This document shows, in pieces, positions 23,397-33,876 of a DNA stretch of 64,000 bases (the stretch's first letter is position 1; each line of letters begins with the position of its first letter). Origin of the DNA: Thermothielavioides terrestris NRRL 8126. Taxonomy: Eukaryota; Ascomycota; Sordariomycetes; Sordariales; Chaetomiaceae. The position numbers were made by a program, and so were the translations under genes. Below the pieces are notes generated by a model that was given only the letters and a program-made list of their open reading frames with translations, was not told the DNA's origin and did no database searches. Location: assembly GCF_000226115.1 (NCBI RefSeq), contig NC_016457.1, positions 4,092,001 through 4,156,000 on the forward strand, read 5' to 3'.

Positions 23397-24863
23397 ATGG
23401 GCCGATACCGACCCAGGAGCCGGAGCCGGCACAGGCAACCCGAAGGAGAATACGCGCCGCCGGCGCTGAACGATTTCAGGCAAGGCGACAGATATGTGCC
23501 GTCCATGCCGAATGCCTTCAACCAGTTCGGCACCCAGTTCGGGACACAAGTCGTCCCCTCCAGTAGTTTCTCCCCCTTCTACACCCAGCCACCGCCTCAG
23601 CGCCAGGACCATTCGGCGTACCCGACGTTCCCGCAGAACGGTGGCCAAACCCCCCCCTACGGAGCCTTCAACCGGGCAGTCCCAAGTGGCCCTCCTCTCC
23701 CGGCTAATCGGCCGGCCCAGCAAAGCAGTAACAGAGCGCGGGGGCGAGAACGATACCAGACACCCAGGCAGAGACGAGCGCAACGGAATCAAGAGCTGGC
23801 CGCGGAGCAACGCCGGGCTTCTTTCCCTACGTGGCCGTGGCCAGAAGAGCGGGCACTGCCATCTCCCACGGACAGCGCGACCCCAGGCCCCTTTGCCTCC
23901 ACCAAACCGCTCCAACGGGATAATGGGTTCCGCGGCCCGATAGACAACAATCAATTACCCTCTTCAACCCAGCCTCTCCCTCACAATTCCCTCCCCCAAC
24001 AAATCCCAGGCCTCGCCATCCCCGCGCCGCCCACCGCAGCACCAGTCGCAGCAAACACCAGCAACGGGTCGCGTCCCGCCCCAAGCCCGACCGCCGAAGC
24101 CCGCGACGCCATCTCCCCGCCGTCCGCCGAATCAGGCGGCATCCCCGAGCCGACAGCCGCCTACCTCATGCGGGCGTTCTGCCCTCCGCTCCTGCTGCCG
24201 GCGCCGCAGCCGCTGCTGGTCGTGATCGACCTGAACGGCACGCTGCTCCACCGGCCGAACAAGCGGTCGCCGACCAAGTTCATCGAGCGGCCGCTGGCGC
24301 GGGCCTTCCTGCGGCACTGCATCGACACGTACCACGTGGTGATCTGGTCGTCGGCGCGGCCGGAGAACGTGCAGCGCATGTGCGCGCAGCTGCTGCCGCC
24401 GGCGTACCTCGCGCGCGTCGTCGCCGTCTGGGGCCGCGACCGCTTCGGCCTGACGCCCGCCGACTACGCCCGCCGCACCCAGTGCTACAAGCGGCTGACG
24501 CGGCTGTGGGCGGACCCGGCCGTGCGCGCGGCCCACCCGCAGAGCGGCGCGACGGGCTGGCCGGCCGGCCCCCGCTGCTGGGACCAGGGCAACACGGTGC
24601 TGATCGACGACAGCGCGGAGAAGGCGCGCAGCGAGCCGCACAACGCCGTCACGCTGCCCGAGTTCGCCGGCGACCTCGCGGCCGAGCAGCAGCTGCAGCC
24701 CTGGGAGGAGGAGCTGGAGGGGGAGGATTCGCAGCAGGTGCTGGCGCGCGTGGCCAAGTATCTCGGCGTGCTGGCCTGGCAGGTCGACGTCAGCGCGTAC
24801 ATCCGGGCGCGGCCGTTCACGATGGGGCCGGGGAAAGGAAACATATCAGGGCCCGGTGCGTAG
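23397..24863 (+). CDS. FCP1/NIF-type HAD phosphatase
   Basis: 488 aa, intronless. The C-terminal half is an NLI-interacting-factor/FCP1 domain of the HAD superfamily, which dephosphorylates Ser/Thr in proteins. The catalytic motif I reads DLNGTLL near residues 276-282, so the second acidic residue of the usual DxDx(T/V) is Asn; DLNGT variants are known in this domain. Motif II is VIWSSARPENV, and motif III is the VLIDDS stretch near residue 402. The N-terminal 250 residues are Arg/Ser-, Pro- and Gln-rich and look disordered. I chose 23397 (aaaATGGG, strong context), but the frame stays open to an ATG at 23049, which would add 116 residues rich in Arg, Ser and Leu. The substrate is unknown; a Scp/Tim50-like or fungal-specific subfamily is possible. 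Confidence 0.8.
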   Translation: MGRYRPRSRSRHRQPEGEYAPPALNDFRQGDRYVPSMPNAFNQFGTQFGTQVVPSSSFSPFYTQPPPQRQDHSAYPTFPQNGGQTPPYGAFNRAVPSGPPLPANRPAQQSSNRARGRERYQTPRQRRAQRNQELAAEQRRASFPTWPWPEERALPSPTDSATPGPFASTKPLQRDNGFRGPIDNNQLPSSTQPLPHNSLPQQIPGLAIPAPPTAAPVAANTSNGSRPAPSPTAEARDAISPPSAESGGIPEPTAAYLMRAFCPPLLLPAPQPLLVVIDLNGTLLHRPNKRSPTKFIERPLARAFLRHCIDTYHVVIWSSARPENVQRMCAQLLPPAYLARVVAVWGRDRFGLTPADYARRTQCYKRLTRLWADPAVRAAHPQSGATGWPAGPRCWDQGNTVLIDDSAEKARSEPHNAVTLPEFAGDLAAEQQLQPWEEELEGEDSQQVLARVAKYLGVLAWQVDVSAYIRARPFTMGPGKGNISGPGA

Positions 24864-25549
24864 CCGTCGCTTTTTTCTTCGCTTACCATGGGAGTTGTCG
24901 TCAGATTCAGAGGGGGGGAGCCGAGAAGAGGGCGAGTGGCTCCATCCTGCTTGACGTGATGAGCTATGGTGTATTGAGGAGGCGCAGGGCTGAGATGGAC
25001 AGAAAAGTTGCGCCGAGTAACCGGTGCATGGCTCGTTGCTGTCGCGCTCCGAAGTCTTTGCATGTAGCAATTGTCACAAGGGATAGCAAGCTCGATACCC
25101 AATTCACCATGACGAGGGTTGGAGGGCGAGGACACAGGGAAATAGGAGTTAGGTGGTTGTTGCTTAGATGGCATTGTCCTTCCGGCATGGGGCTCTTGTA
25201 GGATTAGAGGCGCAGGAAGAAAGGCGATACACCTTGAAACGTGTGGTGCGCAGCTGTGTCCCACGTAGGGCAACCCGTGCTACATGATGATCATCAAATA
25301 AGACTGTTAGGGTGCGGGAGGGCAGGCTCATTCAGCAGCAGGCCCCGCGGAATGCGGCGGCTAGTGTCTATTTCGTCGACTCATGCCATGCTCGACTTGA
25401 CTGCCGGTGATATCAAAGATCACATGAGCCACCAGCGGGCCCGAACCCGTCCCGTAATGTCCCGTACATTCCCGTTCATCAGTCATATCCCATAGTCTAA
25501 GCACACGGCCACGGTCGGCCTGTAATGCGCTAGATTCCTATTTTCTGGC
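24864..25549. other. Spacer between convergent NIF and eEF1-gamma genes
   Basis: 686 bp of convergent 3' ends. No gene seen; probably both 3' UTRs. Confidence 0.5.
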
Positions 25550-27202
25550 TTATTTGAAGACCTTGCCGGCGGCATGCGGGTACTCCTTGCCATTGACGAC
25601 GATGGGCTTATCCCACGACCACTGAGCCTCAACATAAGCGCGATCCTCGGGCTTGGTGGGATCGAGCTTGGTGAACTCGTAGCTCTCATAGTCGGGAGCA
25701 ACATCGAAGACGGGCAGGTAGTCCTGGCCCCGGATGACGAAGGCACCCTCGATGATCGAATCGTTGTTGGTACCGAAGACCGACGCGCAGCCGAAGAGGT
25801 ACTTGCGCGACGCCTCCAGGCGGTTGTTGAAGCCGCCGATGAGGTTGCTCGACATGAAAGTCAACTTGAGCTCATCGTTGTACTTGTAGGCAGCCTTCCA
25901 GAGCGAGTACTCCTCGAAGTTGACATGCTCCCAGAACCACTTCAGGGCCTCCGGAGTGTCCACGTTGGAGTACTGGCGCTTCCACTCGTCAAGGGGAAGC
26001 GAGGCCTTGGGGAGGGCATCGAGAGGGTGCTTGGGCTTGGGGGCCTGAGCGGGGGCCTCCTCCTCCTCCTCCTCCTGGGGCTTGGCCTCCGGGGCAGCCG
26101 GCTTGCGGGCCTCCTTCTCCTTCTTGGGCTGCTCAGCCTTCTTGGGAGGGACGTTGGTCAACTTGGGGGTATCCAGGAGGGAGAATGGAGGAGCAACAGC
26201 CGAGTAGATGGGCTGGTTGTAGACCGTCTCGTACCAGCGCGAGACGTTGGGGTTCTTCTGGCGCCACTCCTTGTCGAAGAAGAACTCGAAACCACGGGCG
26301 ATGAGGCCGGTGGCGAAGATGTCAGCCAGGGTGATACGCTCGCCGACGAGGTACGTGTTATCACGGAGGTGGGCATCGACAATTGACACGACCTCGAGGG
26401 CAGCCTTCTGCGACTCCTCGACGGCCTTCTTGTTGTAAGGGTCCTTGCCCAGAAGGGGGCGGAACCAACCGCCGAGCTTGGGCAGCACCTCGCTGTTGAA
26501 GAACGACATCCATCTCAGGATAGAGGCATAGCTGCCAGCGCCGTCAGCGATGCGGCCAATTCCAAGGGAACACGCACACAGGGGGCTTACTCCTGCTTGG
26601 TTTTGCCGAGAAGGGTGGTCTTCTCGTTCTGGGAGGTGACTGGAAGATTGGAATCGTTAGCTCAGGGCTCGCGAGATGCGCGCATGCAGCAACAATCCAA
26701 GCGAAAGAGAGAAATCCAGACGGTCAGAAGTTAGAACCAAGTCAACATTGCGTTTGTTTTTCAGATAGGGATAACTGTTATTGAAATGCCTAGATCATCA
26801 TCGTCGCAGGTGGGCAGCAGCTAAGCTTGAGCTGAGCCGGGAGAAGAGGGGCAGGCACGGCGGGGAAGCGCGAAATGCGACATACCGTAAACAGCGATGG
26901 CGATGCACTCGGTGAGCACAAAGCCATCAGAGCCGACGAAGGTCGGGACCTTGTGGAGGGGGTTGGCCTTGACGAAGTCCTCGCTCGGCTGCTTGGTGTC
27001 GCTCTCGACCTCCTCGAGTTCGAGGTTGTTGGCCTTCGCAACGGCGCGGATGGCCGTGGAGCGGGGGTTGCCCTGAGCAGGCGGGGAGAAAAGTCAGTCA
27101 CAGGGCGGCCAAACAAAACAGGGGACGCCGGTGAAGAAATCTAGCGCCAGACGAGTAAACCGCGCAGCATACCGCGTAGGTGTAGAGCTTTCCGAACGCC
27201 AT
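25550..27202 (-). CDS. Translation elongation factor 1-gamma (eEF1B gamma)
   Basis: CDS complement(join(25550..26531,26591..26639,26886..27072,27173..27202)), 415 aa, the usual family length. It is the scaffold subunit of the eEF1B nucleotide-exchange complex in the cytosol. Residues 1-80 form a GST N-terminal-like domain (MAFGKLYTYAGNPRS), 90-205 the GST C-terminal-like domain, then a Lys/Glu/Pro-rich linker with a run of six Glu, and the EF1G domain to the end (EEYSLWKAAYKYNDEL, GAFVIRGQDYLPVFDVAPD). Three introns split the 5' end: exon 1 is only 30 nt and exon 3 only 49 nt. The joins restore YAGNP, VYVTSQNE and KQDYASILRW. It diverges from the uS9m gene across 368 bp. Codon use is strongly C/G-ending, as expected for high expression. 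Confidence 0.96.
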
Positions 27203-27570
27203 CGTTTCTTGTGCTGCAGGTGCGCAGGTGCGGTCGGGCAGAAGGCTGATGATGGTTCGAGGGGGAGCTGTCGCTGAGCGAAATGGTGATTCACAGAAAA
27301 TTTATCTGGCGGGGTAACGAACCTGAGTGAAGGTGGGGTCCAAGCTCTGCCGCGTTCTGACTGGAGGGTGTCGGAGGCACGGGACGGGGCCGCAATCTGG
27401 CTTGAGCTCCTCACAGGCGCAGCCAGGCTGCGCCCGGACCCGCAAGGACTCTGGAAAAATTGTTGTGAAATTGTTCCGCCGAGGACCGCTGGCCGCAGCG
27501 AAACCGATCCCGTGTCCCGACGACACTCCTGGCGCGGCGCCCCGAGAATGACGGGTGATGCCAGCACGGA
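27203..27570. promoter_or_regulatory. Compact bidirectional promoter, eEF1-gamma / uS9m
   Basis: Only 368 bp separate the two divergent start codons, so both promoters and both 5' UTRs must lie here or extend into the genes. No TATA box is evident. The shared-promoter role is inferred from the layout. Confidence 0.5.
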
Positions 27571-28622
27571 ATGATGGCATCTTCAACACAAGGGCTCACC
27601 GCCGCCCTCCGCGGCGTCGCAAGGGGAATTCATGCTGGGAAACGGCAGACGCTCGAACAGCAATTCCAATCACTGCAGTTGAGCCCGTTGCTCTCACGAG
27701 GAAGGAGCCGGCGGTGCTTGTCCACCGATACTCACGAAGCCGGAGACATCGAACGGGGCTCCATCACCGCCGCCCCCGGAATCGGTAGCGGGCGTCAACT
27801 GAGCATCAAGGACTTCAAGATTGCCCAACATGCCCGAGCGCTGCCCGTATCGCCGTCATACTTCTCGCGCACTCCCGGCTTCAACGACCGCTACCTCGCG
27901 CTCGAGAAGCTGGCGAGGAAATACGCTCATCTCCCCTTGGTTCCGGCCGCCGACGCCGAGCGCGTCGCCTGGAAGACGCTGCCCGACCTTAAGCTGTCAT
28001 TTGGCGAGCCGGTCAAGGCGCTCGAGTACGCCAGGTGTCTCACCGTCATCAAGAAGTTGCACCGAATCCACCCGGACCTGAAGCCCGCTGAAGTGACGGA
28101 GGCGCTGCAAGCTTTCAAGCGCGACGTGCAGCCCTTCGTCAACGTGGCGGCCCCGATCCCGATCGACAAGTTCGGGCGAGCTCTCGGAGTCGGCAGACGA
28201 AAGACCTCGACGGCCCGCGCTTTCGTCGTCGAGGGCGACGGCCAGGTTCTGGTCAACGGCAAGACTCTGGCAGACTACTTCGGCCGGGTCCACGACCGGG
28301 AAAGCGCCGTCTGGGCACTGCACGCGGTGGATCGGATTGACAAATACAACGTCTGGGCTCGGGTTGAGGGGGGCGGCACCACCGGGCAGGCCGAAGCGCT
28401 CACGCTAGCCATTGCAAAGGCCCTGTTAGCTCACGAACCCGCTCTGAAGCCGGCATTAAGAAGAGGTGAGTGACACGCGGATCTAACCGGCTACCGCCAG
28501 ATCGCGGACTCCGCTGACCGTGTTCCCCAGCCGGTTGCATCACGCGCGACCCGAGGAGGGTGGAGAGGAAGAAGCATGGCCGTGTCAAGGCGAGAAAGGG
28601 GCAGACATGGGTCAAGAGATAG
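27571..28622 (+). CDS. Mitochondrial small-subunit ribosomal protein uS9m (Mrps9)
   Basis: CDS join(27571..28465,28531..28622), 328 aa. The C-terminal 130 residues are a uS9 domain (GVGRRKTSTARAFV, GQAEALTLAIAKALL) and end in the basic tail that reaches the decoding site (KKHGRVKARKGQTWVKR). The long N-terminal part, with basic and Ser-rich residues at the start, fits a mitochondrial targeting peptide and the extension known in fungal mitoribosomal S9. The 65-nt intron (28466-28530) has a CTGAC branch site; skipping it would end the protein at GE-stop and lose the whole basic tail. The first codon is a double ATG (27571, 27574), and either could be used. Confidence 0.93.
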
Positions 28623-31600
28623 TTCGGGCCGCGCAAACCGGTGTGTTGCTGCGCTGGATGTGCACGGACGACCAAGCGCTCGGCCCGATCACCATCACCT
28701 GGTTTTGCTCTCTGTAAGCGTTTCTTTCTGTACCAACTGAACCAATAAACAGCTGTACAATACAAGGCATCGGGCGTTCCAGATCCGTATCCGCTACCGA
28801 GCTGTTGGCCGAGTCGGCGCTTTGTTCTCGGCGCTGCCTGGGTGGTCCGGCTCAGACGGCATGAAGGTCGAGGTGCCGGTGGCTTGGGATGGCGTCTCAG
28901 ATGGAGCAAGCGGTCAAACTCCCCCCGGGCGGGCAAGCTGTCAGAACCGCCTTTCCAAAAAAGCAGGCGCCGTTGAGGAATGCGGGCGGGTATGAAACGT
29001 GACACTCCTGGCCCGGCTCCCCCGTGCCCCCCGTGCCCCGCCGCCCTGGATTGTCTGCAAGCTCTGGCCTCACAAAGCAGCAATTTGCCCCGATCGCCCA
29101 CACGCACTGTTCACGGCCGGAGAGGCAGTAAGTCACAGGGAGTACCGATTTGCTCAACGCTGTGATTCCCACCCGTTTGCTTATTGCGGCAACGCCGCGC
29201 GATGTCGGGCGGCTGTCGGCTGCAGTGATCTCAACATGCCGGCCACAACCTCCCGTTGCCGACCCTCCTTTCCCCTTGCAGCTCCCCTGTGCACCATGCC
29301 ACATAATATAGAGTAAGGGCAGCATCGGTATAAGACCGTCTGTCTGGCAGCCTGTCCATGCCCGGGATGCTCCACTCTTTGGTACGGCATTCGCCGGCTG
29401 GCATTGCTCGGTCTGGAACCAGAGGCCACTACTACCCTTACCGATACCCTCTCGCATTATATGGGTCTTCCCTCCTCGAGGGTGGATGGATGCTGACACT
29501 CTGGCTATAGCCAAGTTGACTGATACCAAGGTGCCGCGAGGCTGCGAGATTTTCTTTAGATTTATTCCGTACACTGGGTAGCACTGGGTGCCGGCCGTAC
29601 TGTGTACTGTACGGAATACTCCGTGATGTGCTGCAGTGGAGCGCATTAGGTAACTACTGTGAACAAAAATGGTGTGCGGAAGGCTATCCGCTTCGGTCCA
29701 CCAACATGACGTTACTGCAGGAACGGAGGTAACTCTCGACAACTTTATTTTAACGTTGCCAAGCCCAGTCATGCGGCTGACCTGGTTAGATGATTTGAAC
29801 GACAACTGGTTGATTTTTTTCCCAACTTGGTCGATGGTTGGAGCGTGCCGCCGACCGTGTACTTGTACTATGCATGATACACGGCACGCAGTGAAGGAGC
29901 GCAGCAACGGGGCGAATGCCTCACAACATGAGAACCCATGGACGTGTTTCGAGCGAAGGACGCCCGGGCCGGGGGAAGGTGAGGCCCGAGCATCTCGCTA
30001 TGCCTACACAGTACGCCTTGGCCCATTGACATCATGCCGTCGCTCCGGCGGGTAACGCTTCCGGGTTGGCGGGCCCGGCCGCAAATGTCGACCCTCCAGC
30101 GACAGAAAATTGACTGCTACTATAGTGAGGCTTGAAGCGACCCAGGCAACATTGGTTCTTCTATCTTGCGCGAAGTTCATTCATGCGGGCGGCAGCGCGC
30201 TCGAGCCACTATTAACCAACTCGTTCGTAAGCAGCAGAGGAATCTTCCTTGATCAAAAAGACTACAGATCGGCCTCGGCACACTGGGCACTGCGCAGGCA
30301 CATCGCGGGCACCACGGTCATCCTGATCCCGTGCAGGTAAACGCAGGTAGCCAGGAATGACCGAAAGCAACATAGGCATTACAAAAATGGGGAACAATAA
30401 TTGCAATTGCCCGCGAAGCGGGCGAGAGACCCCCTAACTAGTCGTAACTAGTTACCTATACGCCGAGAAGCATATCACAGAAACTCAGGTAACTATCCGC
30501 AGCACAAGCAAAAGCGAGCAGGCCGACATTGGACGGGTTCTGCCGGCGTTGTTGCCCATGTGCGGGCTTCCGGCTAATGTCATCCTCATGCACGTCAACT
30601 GACTCGCACCCAAAGGTAGCCATACCTCCTTCCCGTCGGTGTTCGGTAAATGATTCCAGAAGACGCGTGGACGCAGGCCCTGATTCGTGGGCGCAGGGAG
30701 GTCTGGAAACTTGAGCCACTCAACCCCGGTCGCCCTGCGTCTGCAGCCCACTTCCAGGTTGAGCACGGACAAGGATCTACAATGCAGCTTTGGACGTCCC
30801 CTCTGCGCCTGTCGCCTGCTTCATCTGGGGAGCGGCTGGATGTCCGATGACGCATACACTACTACGATTCGGGCGATGATAAGGACTGAGGTTACCAAAT
30901 TTTCACAGCCGACCTCCGCAAGCCAAACCGGGGTAGTTCCCAAGGCGACCGAGAGGGAGAAATCGGACCTAGGGAGGAACTGGAAATCTGAGGTTGATCT
31001 TCGCCCGAAGAGAAGCTTTGGGGCTGCCGACCTAACGAACGCTGCAAAGCGGAGGAAGAACCAGGGCGATGGCCCAGATTCCCCACCAGGGCCAATGTGA
31101 AAAGTAATCCGTAGTGTAGCCCAAAAAGAGGGCGGAAGGCAGAAGATTGCGGCCTGGCCATTGCATTTGTTCGTGGGCACACTGAGCGCCTAAACAAGGG
31201 TTTATAACCGACCTACACTACTAGGTAGTATGCTACCTGTCTTGCAGTGGGCGAGTTAGCTGGCAACGCTGCAGCGTGGCGTCATGCTAGCATCGTGCAC
31301 CGGGCCGAGATACCTACCATGTGCTGCCCGAATTGTACTTTCCTTCTCCACACCACACAGACTCTGTCATGGAAGGTAGTGCAGGTCAGGCAGGCAATGT
31401 CTAAGGTACGGTTCCGGAGGAAGTAAGCACGCACAGGCAACCCGGCTCACCGAGGCAAGTTTGTTTGGCATGAGTGGGCCCCCTTGAAGCGTCTGCCTTC
31501 CCGGCAATGGCCGTCCACAACAAAGCCCCTTCCCCAGAACAGACCCATTCGCCCCTCGGACCCTTGTCCTTGATCTTTCCTGCTTTCGCCCATTCACCTG

Positions 31601-33876
31601 CCAGGAGACCGCCGGAAGGCACCCCGATCGTGTGGGCCTGTAAGCAACTGCCCATACCCTAAATCGGATCTCTCAAATGAGGATGCGGTGGTATGATGGC
31701 AATAGCGGATTCGCCAACCTGGCTCCGAGATTGGTAGAGAAAGCATTTCAAGACATCTGCAACCACGTTCCGCAAAGACGGTTCCTTCTTCCCATCGCGC
31801 ATCGCGGCTTTTCTGGCAACTTCTCATGTTCCTCGCCATCCGGCGCGGCTCCCCGCAGTGGCGGTCCTGGTTTCAACATTACCCAGGACCTTGTAGCAAA
31901 GCAGCTTCGCGCCCGCCCTACTGGCAACCTAAGGTACGGAGATACCTCAGGTATCAAACGAACACAGATGCGCCTTCCTATCTAAGAGACGAAAGCACAC
32001 AGTACACAGTGCCCAGTACCGGGCATGGACACCGCCGAGAGAGACTAGCCTCTGCATTGGCTGGTGTGATTTGGGAAGGAGCCACACCCGGGGGTAGCCG
32101 GGTGTATCAGCCCAGACCGTCGGCATCGGTCAGGACGGAGAGCACCTCCCTAACTGAATCGTTTCCGGCTTTCTGTTGCTTCATTCAATCAGTCCAGTCG
32201 GCACCAGACTACCTAGGCAACTACTACCACGTGTGTGTGTCTACCCTTTCCATTCTCTCGCTGCAGACACACATCCCAGCTTGGCAAGCCTCCCGGTTGC
32301 AGATCTGTCCGCCCCCCTTGAGCCAGCGATCCAGTCCCTGCAGTGTGAGGCGTCTCCCCCGCAGGGGGGTGTCGCTGTAGATCTTTCGGCCCAGCTTTGG
32401 TTTGAACTCTGAACCCATTCTCGAACGCGCTCTCCGAGACACTCCTCTTATGTCTGAGCCAAGCAGTCGCTCCGTCCAGGTATGTACACACCCGTACACA
32501 GTACTTGGTAGTCCACCCGGACGAACTAAAATGGAATGGCCGCTTTCGTGGAGCCCTGCCTTTGACCCTCCGGATCGACCTTGGGACCTATCCATTCGAC
32601 ATGCTCTTCCCCATTGGTTGCGTTTATGTATACCATCGACCGCCACTGGGACTGCACCGTCTCCTTCCACGATCGTCGCCTTGCTTTTTGTCTTCCGCTG
32701 GCATTTGGGCCTTTGCCTGGGACTCCCAAGCCAGCATTGCGTTTCTGCTGGACATCTGAGACCATCGCCCGCGGCCGTCCGACGTCTCCTCTCCACAACC
32801 GGGCCGCGCAGACGAGACAGGCGCTGTTGTTGTTTGCAGAACGGTGCACCAGGTCAATATCTGCCAGTGAGCGAGTGGGCGCAGAAACCGGTCCCTCTGC
32901 ATGGGAAACCAACCTGGTCCCGGTCCGCTTCCCAAGACGGCGGTCCCCTGTCCTCAACAGCTCCGTTGCCCCAAAAACTCTGCCACCACTCGGCCTATAG
33001 CAGACAAACGCCGTGACGCTCGCTGCCTTACCGACGCTCGCTGCCTTACCGCGTGTTTCCGGATACGGACCTGGCAACGGCAGAGGTTTGGTCCGCCACC
33101 GGAGCCTAGGACCGCATCGTGACTACCGGCGCCGTCCGAGCGCTTGCTATCGAAGTTGTTCGCGGCGCGGGCCTGGCAGTAGGCCTCGGAGAAACGCCTT
33201 TCTTGAGTCAGAAGACAAGGCCGCTGCTTCTCGTCTCGCGATCTGGGATCTCCCTAGTCAGTCCTTGCTGCCATTGAGCGAACTCGTCCATCCCGGTCTC
33301 TGCACACAACCCTAACGTTTATCCGTCACTCGCGCGTCAAGTCCCTCTCTCTAGCTTACTCGAGAGTTTCGCCATCCCCACTTTTGAGCCTCGAGACCAG
33401 CGCTCAGGGTCATTGCGACGGCACGCAATCGTCAGCATTGCACCGGCCTTCAGCTGCGAGAAGAAGCACGCACGTGGTCTCGCCATTTTGGAAAGATCAA
33501 CTTTCTCTCGCTCTCGGCAACCTCCTGCGCCGGTGTGCTCTTCGGGACTCCTATCACAGAAAATCTGCGCCGCGCTTTCTCCTCTCCTCGCCGCTGGCTA
33601 CGTTTTTGCCATCAAGGATTGTGAGCTGTTTCTCTGGCGGTCGACATCGAGTGGGGAATAGACCGACGCTTCCTCTTCCTCGGCGCGCCGCATTCTTTAC
33701 GTTCGCCTTTTGCCGACATCGAGAAGCTCTTGGGACGACGACTCCGGGGCCTGATCGCCGAGAAAGCCGGCTTCTGCATCGGCGGACTCGTTCCTGCTCC
33801 AGTCGCAGCGGCCTCCCGAGTGGGCTTGGGAGGGGCTTTTCCGGTTGTTGGGCGGTTGCTCAGACCTGATAGGGGC
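28623..33876. other. 5.2-kb gene-free stretch
   Basis: No supported gene. A 336-codon open frame on - (28897-29907) lacks domains and codon bias. The stretch carries TACGGA/TCCGTA motifs (29567-29622), CTACACTA-type motifs (31210-31240) and a perfect 18-bp tandem duplication at 33015-33050. From about 32.1 kb the + strand becomes C/T-rich, which may reflect a long 5' UTR or promoter of the gene at 33877. Non-coding transcripts cannot be excluded. Confidence 0.5.
33015..33050 (+). repeat. 18-bp perfect tandem duplication
   Basis: GACGCTCGCTGCCTTACC occurs twice head to tail (33015-33032 and 33033-33050), about 830 bp upstream of the 388-aa gene. Confidence 0.9.

Noticed and set aside
28897..29907. 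336-codon open frame on the minus strand
   Set aside because: Composition looks random (Cys, Arg, Ser throughout), no domain, and dispersed spacer motifs lie inside it.
30687..31100. 137-codon open frame ending in a Lys/Arg-rich stretch
   Set aside because: Possibly a nuclear-signal-like tail, but too short, without domain or clear start; not enough to call a gene.
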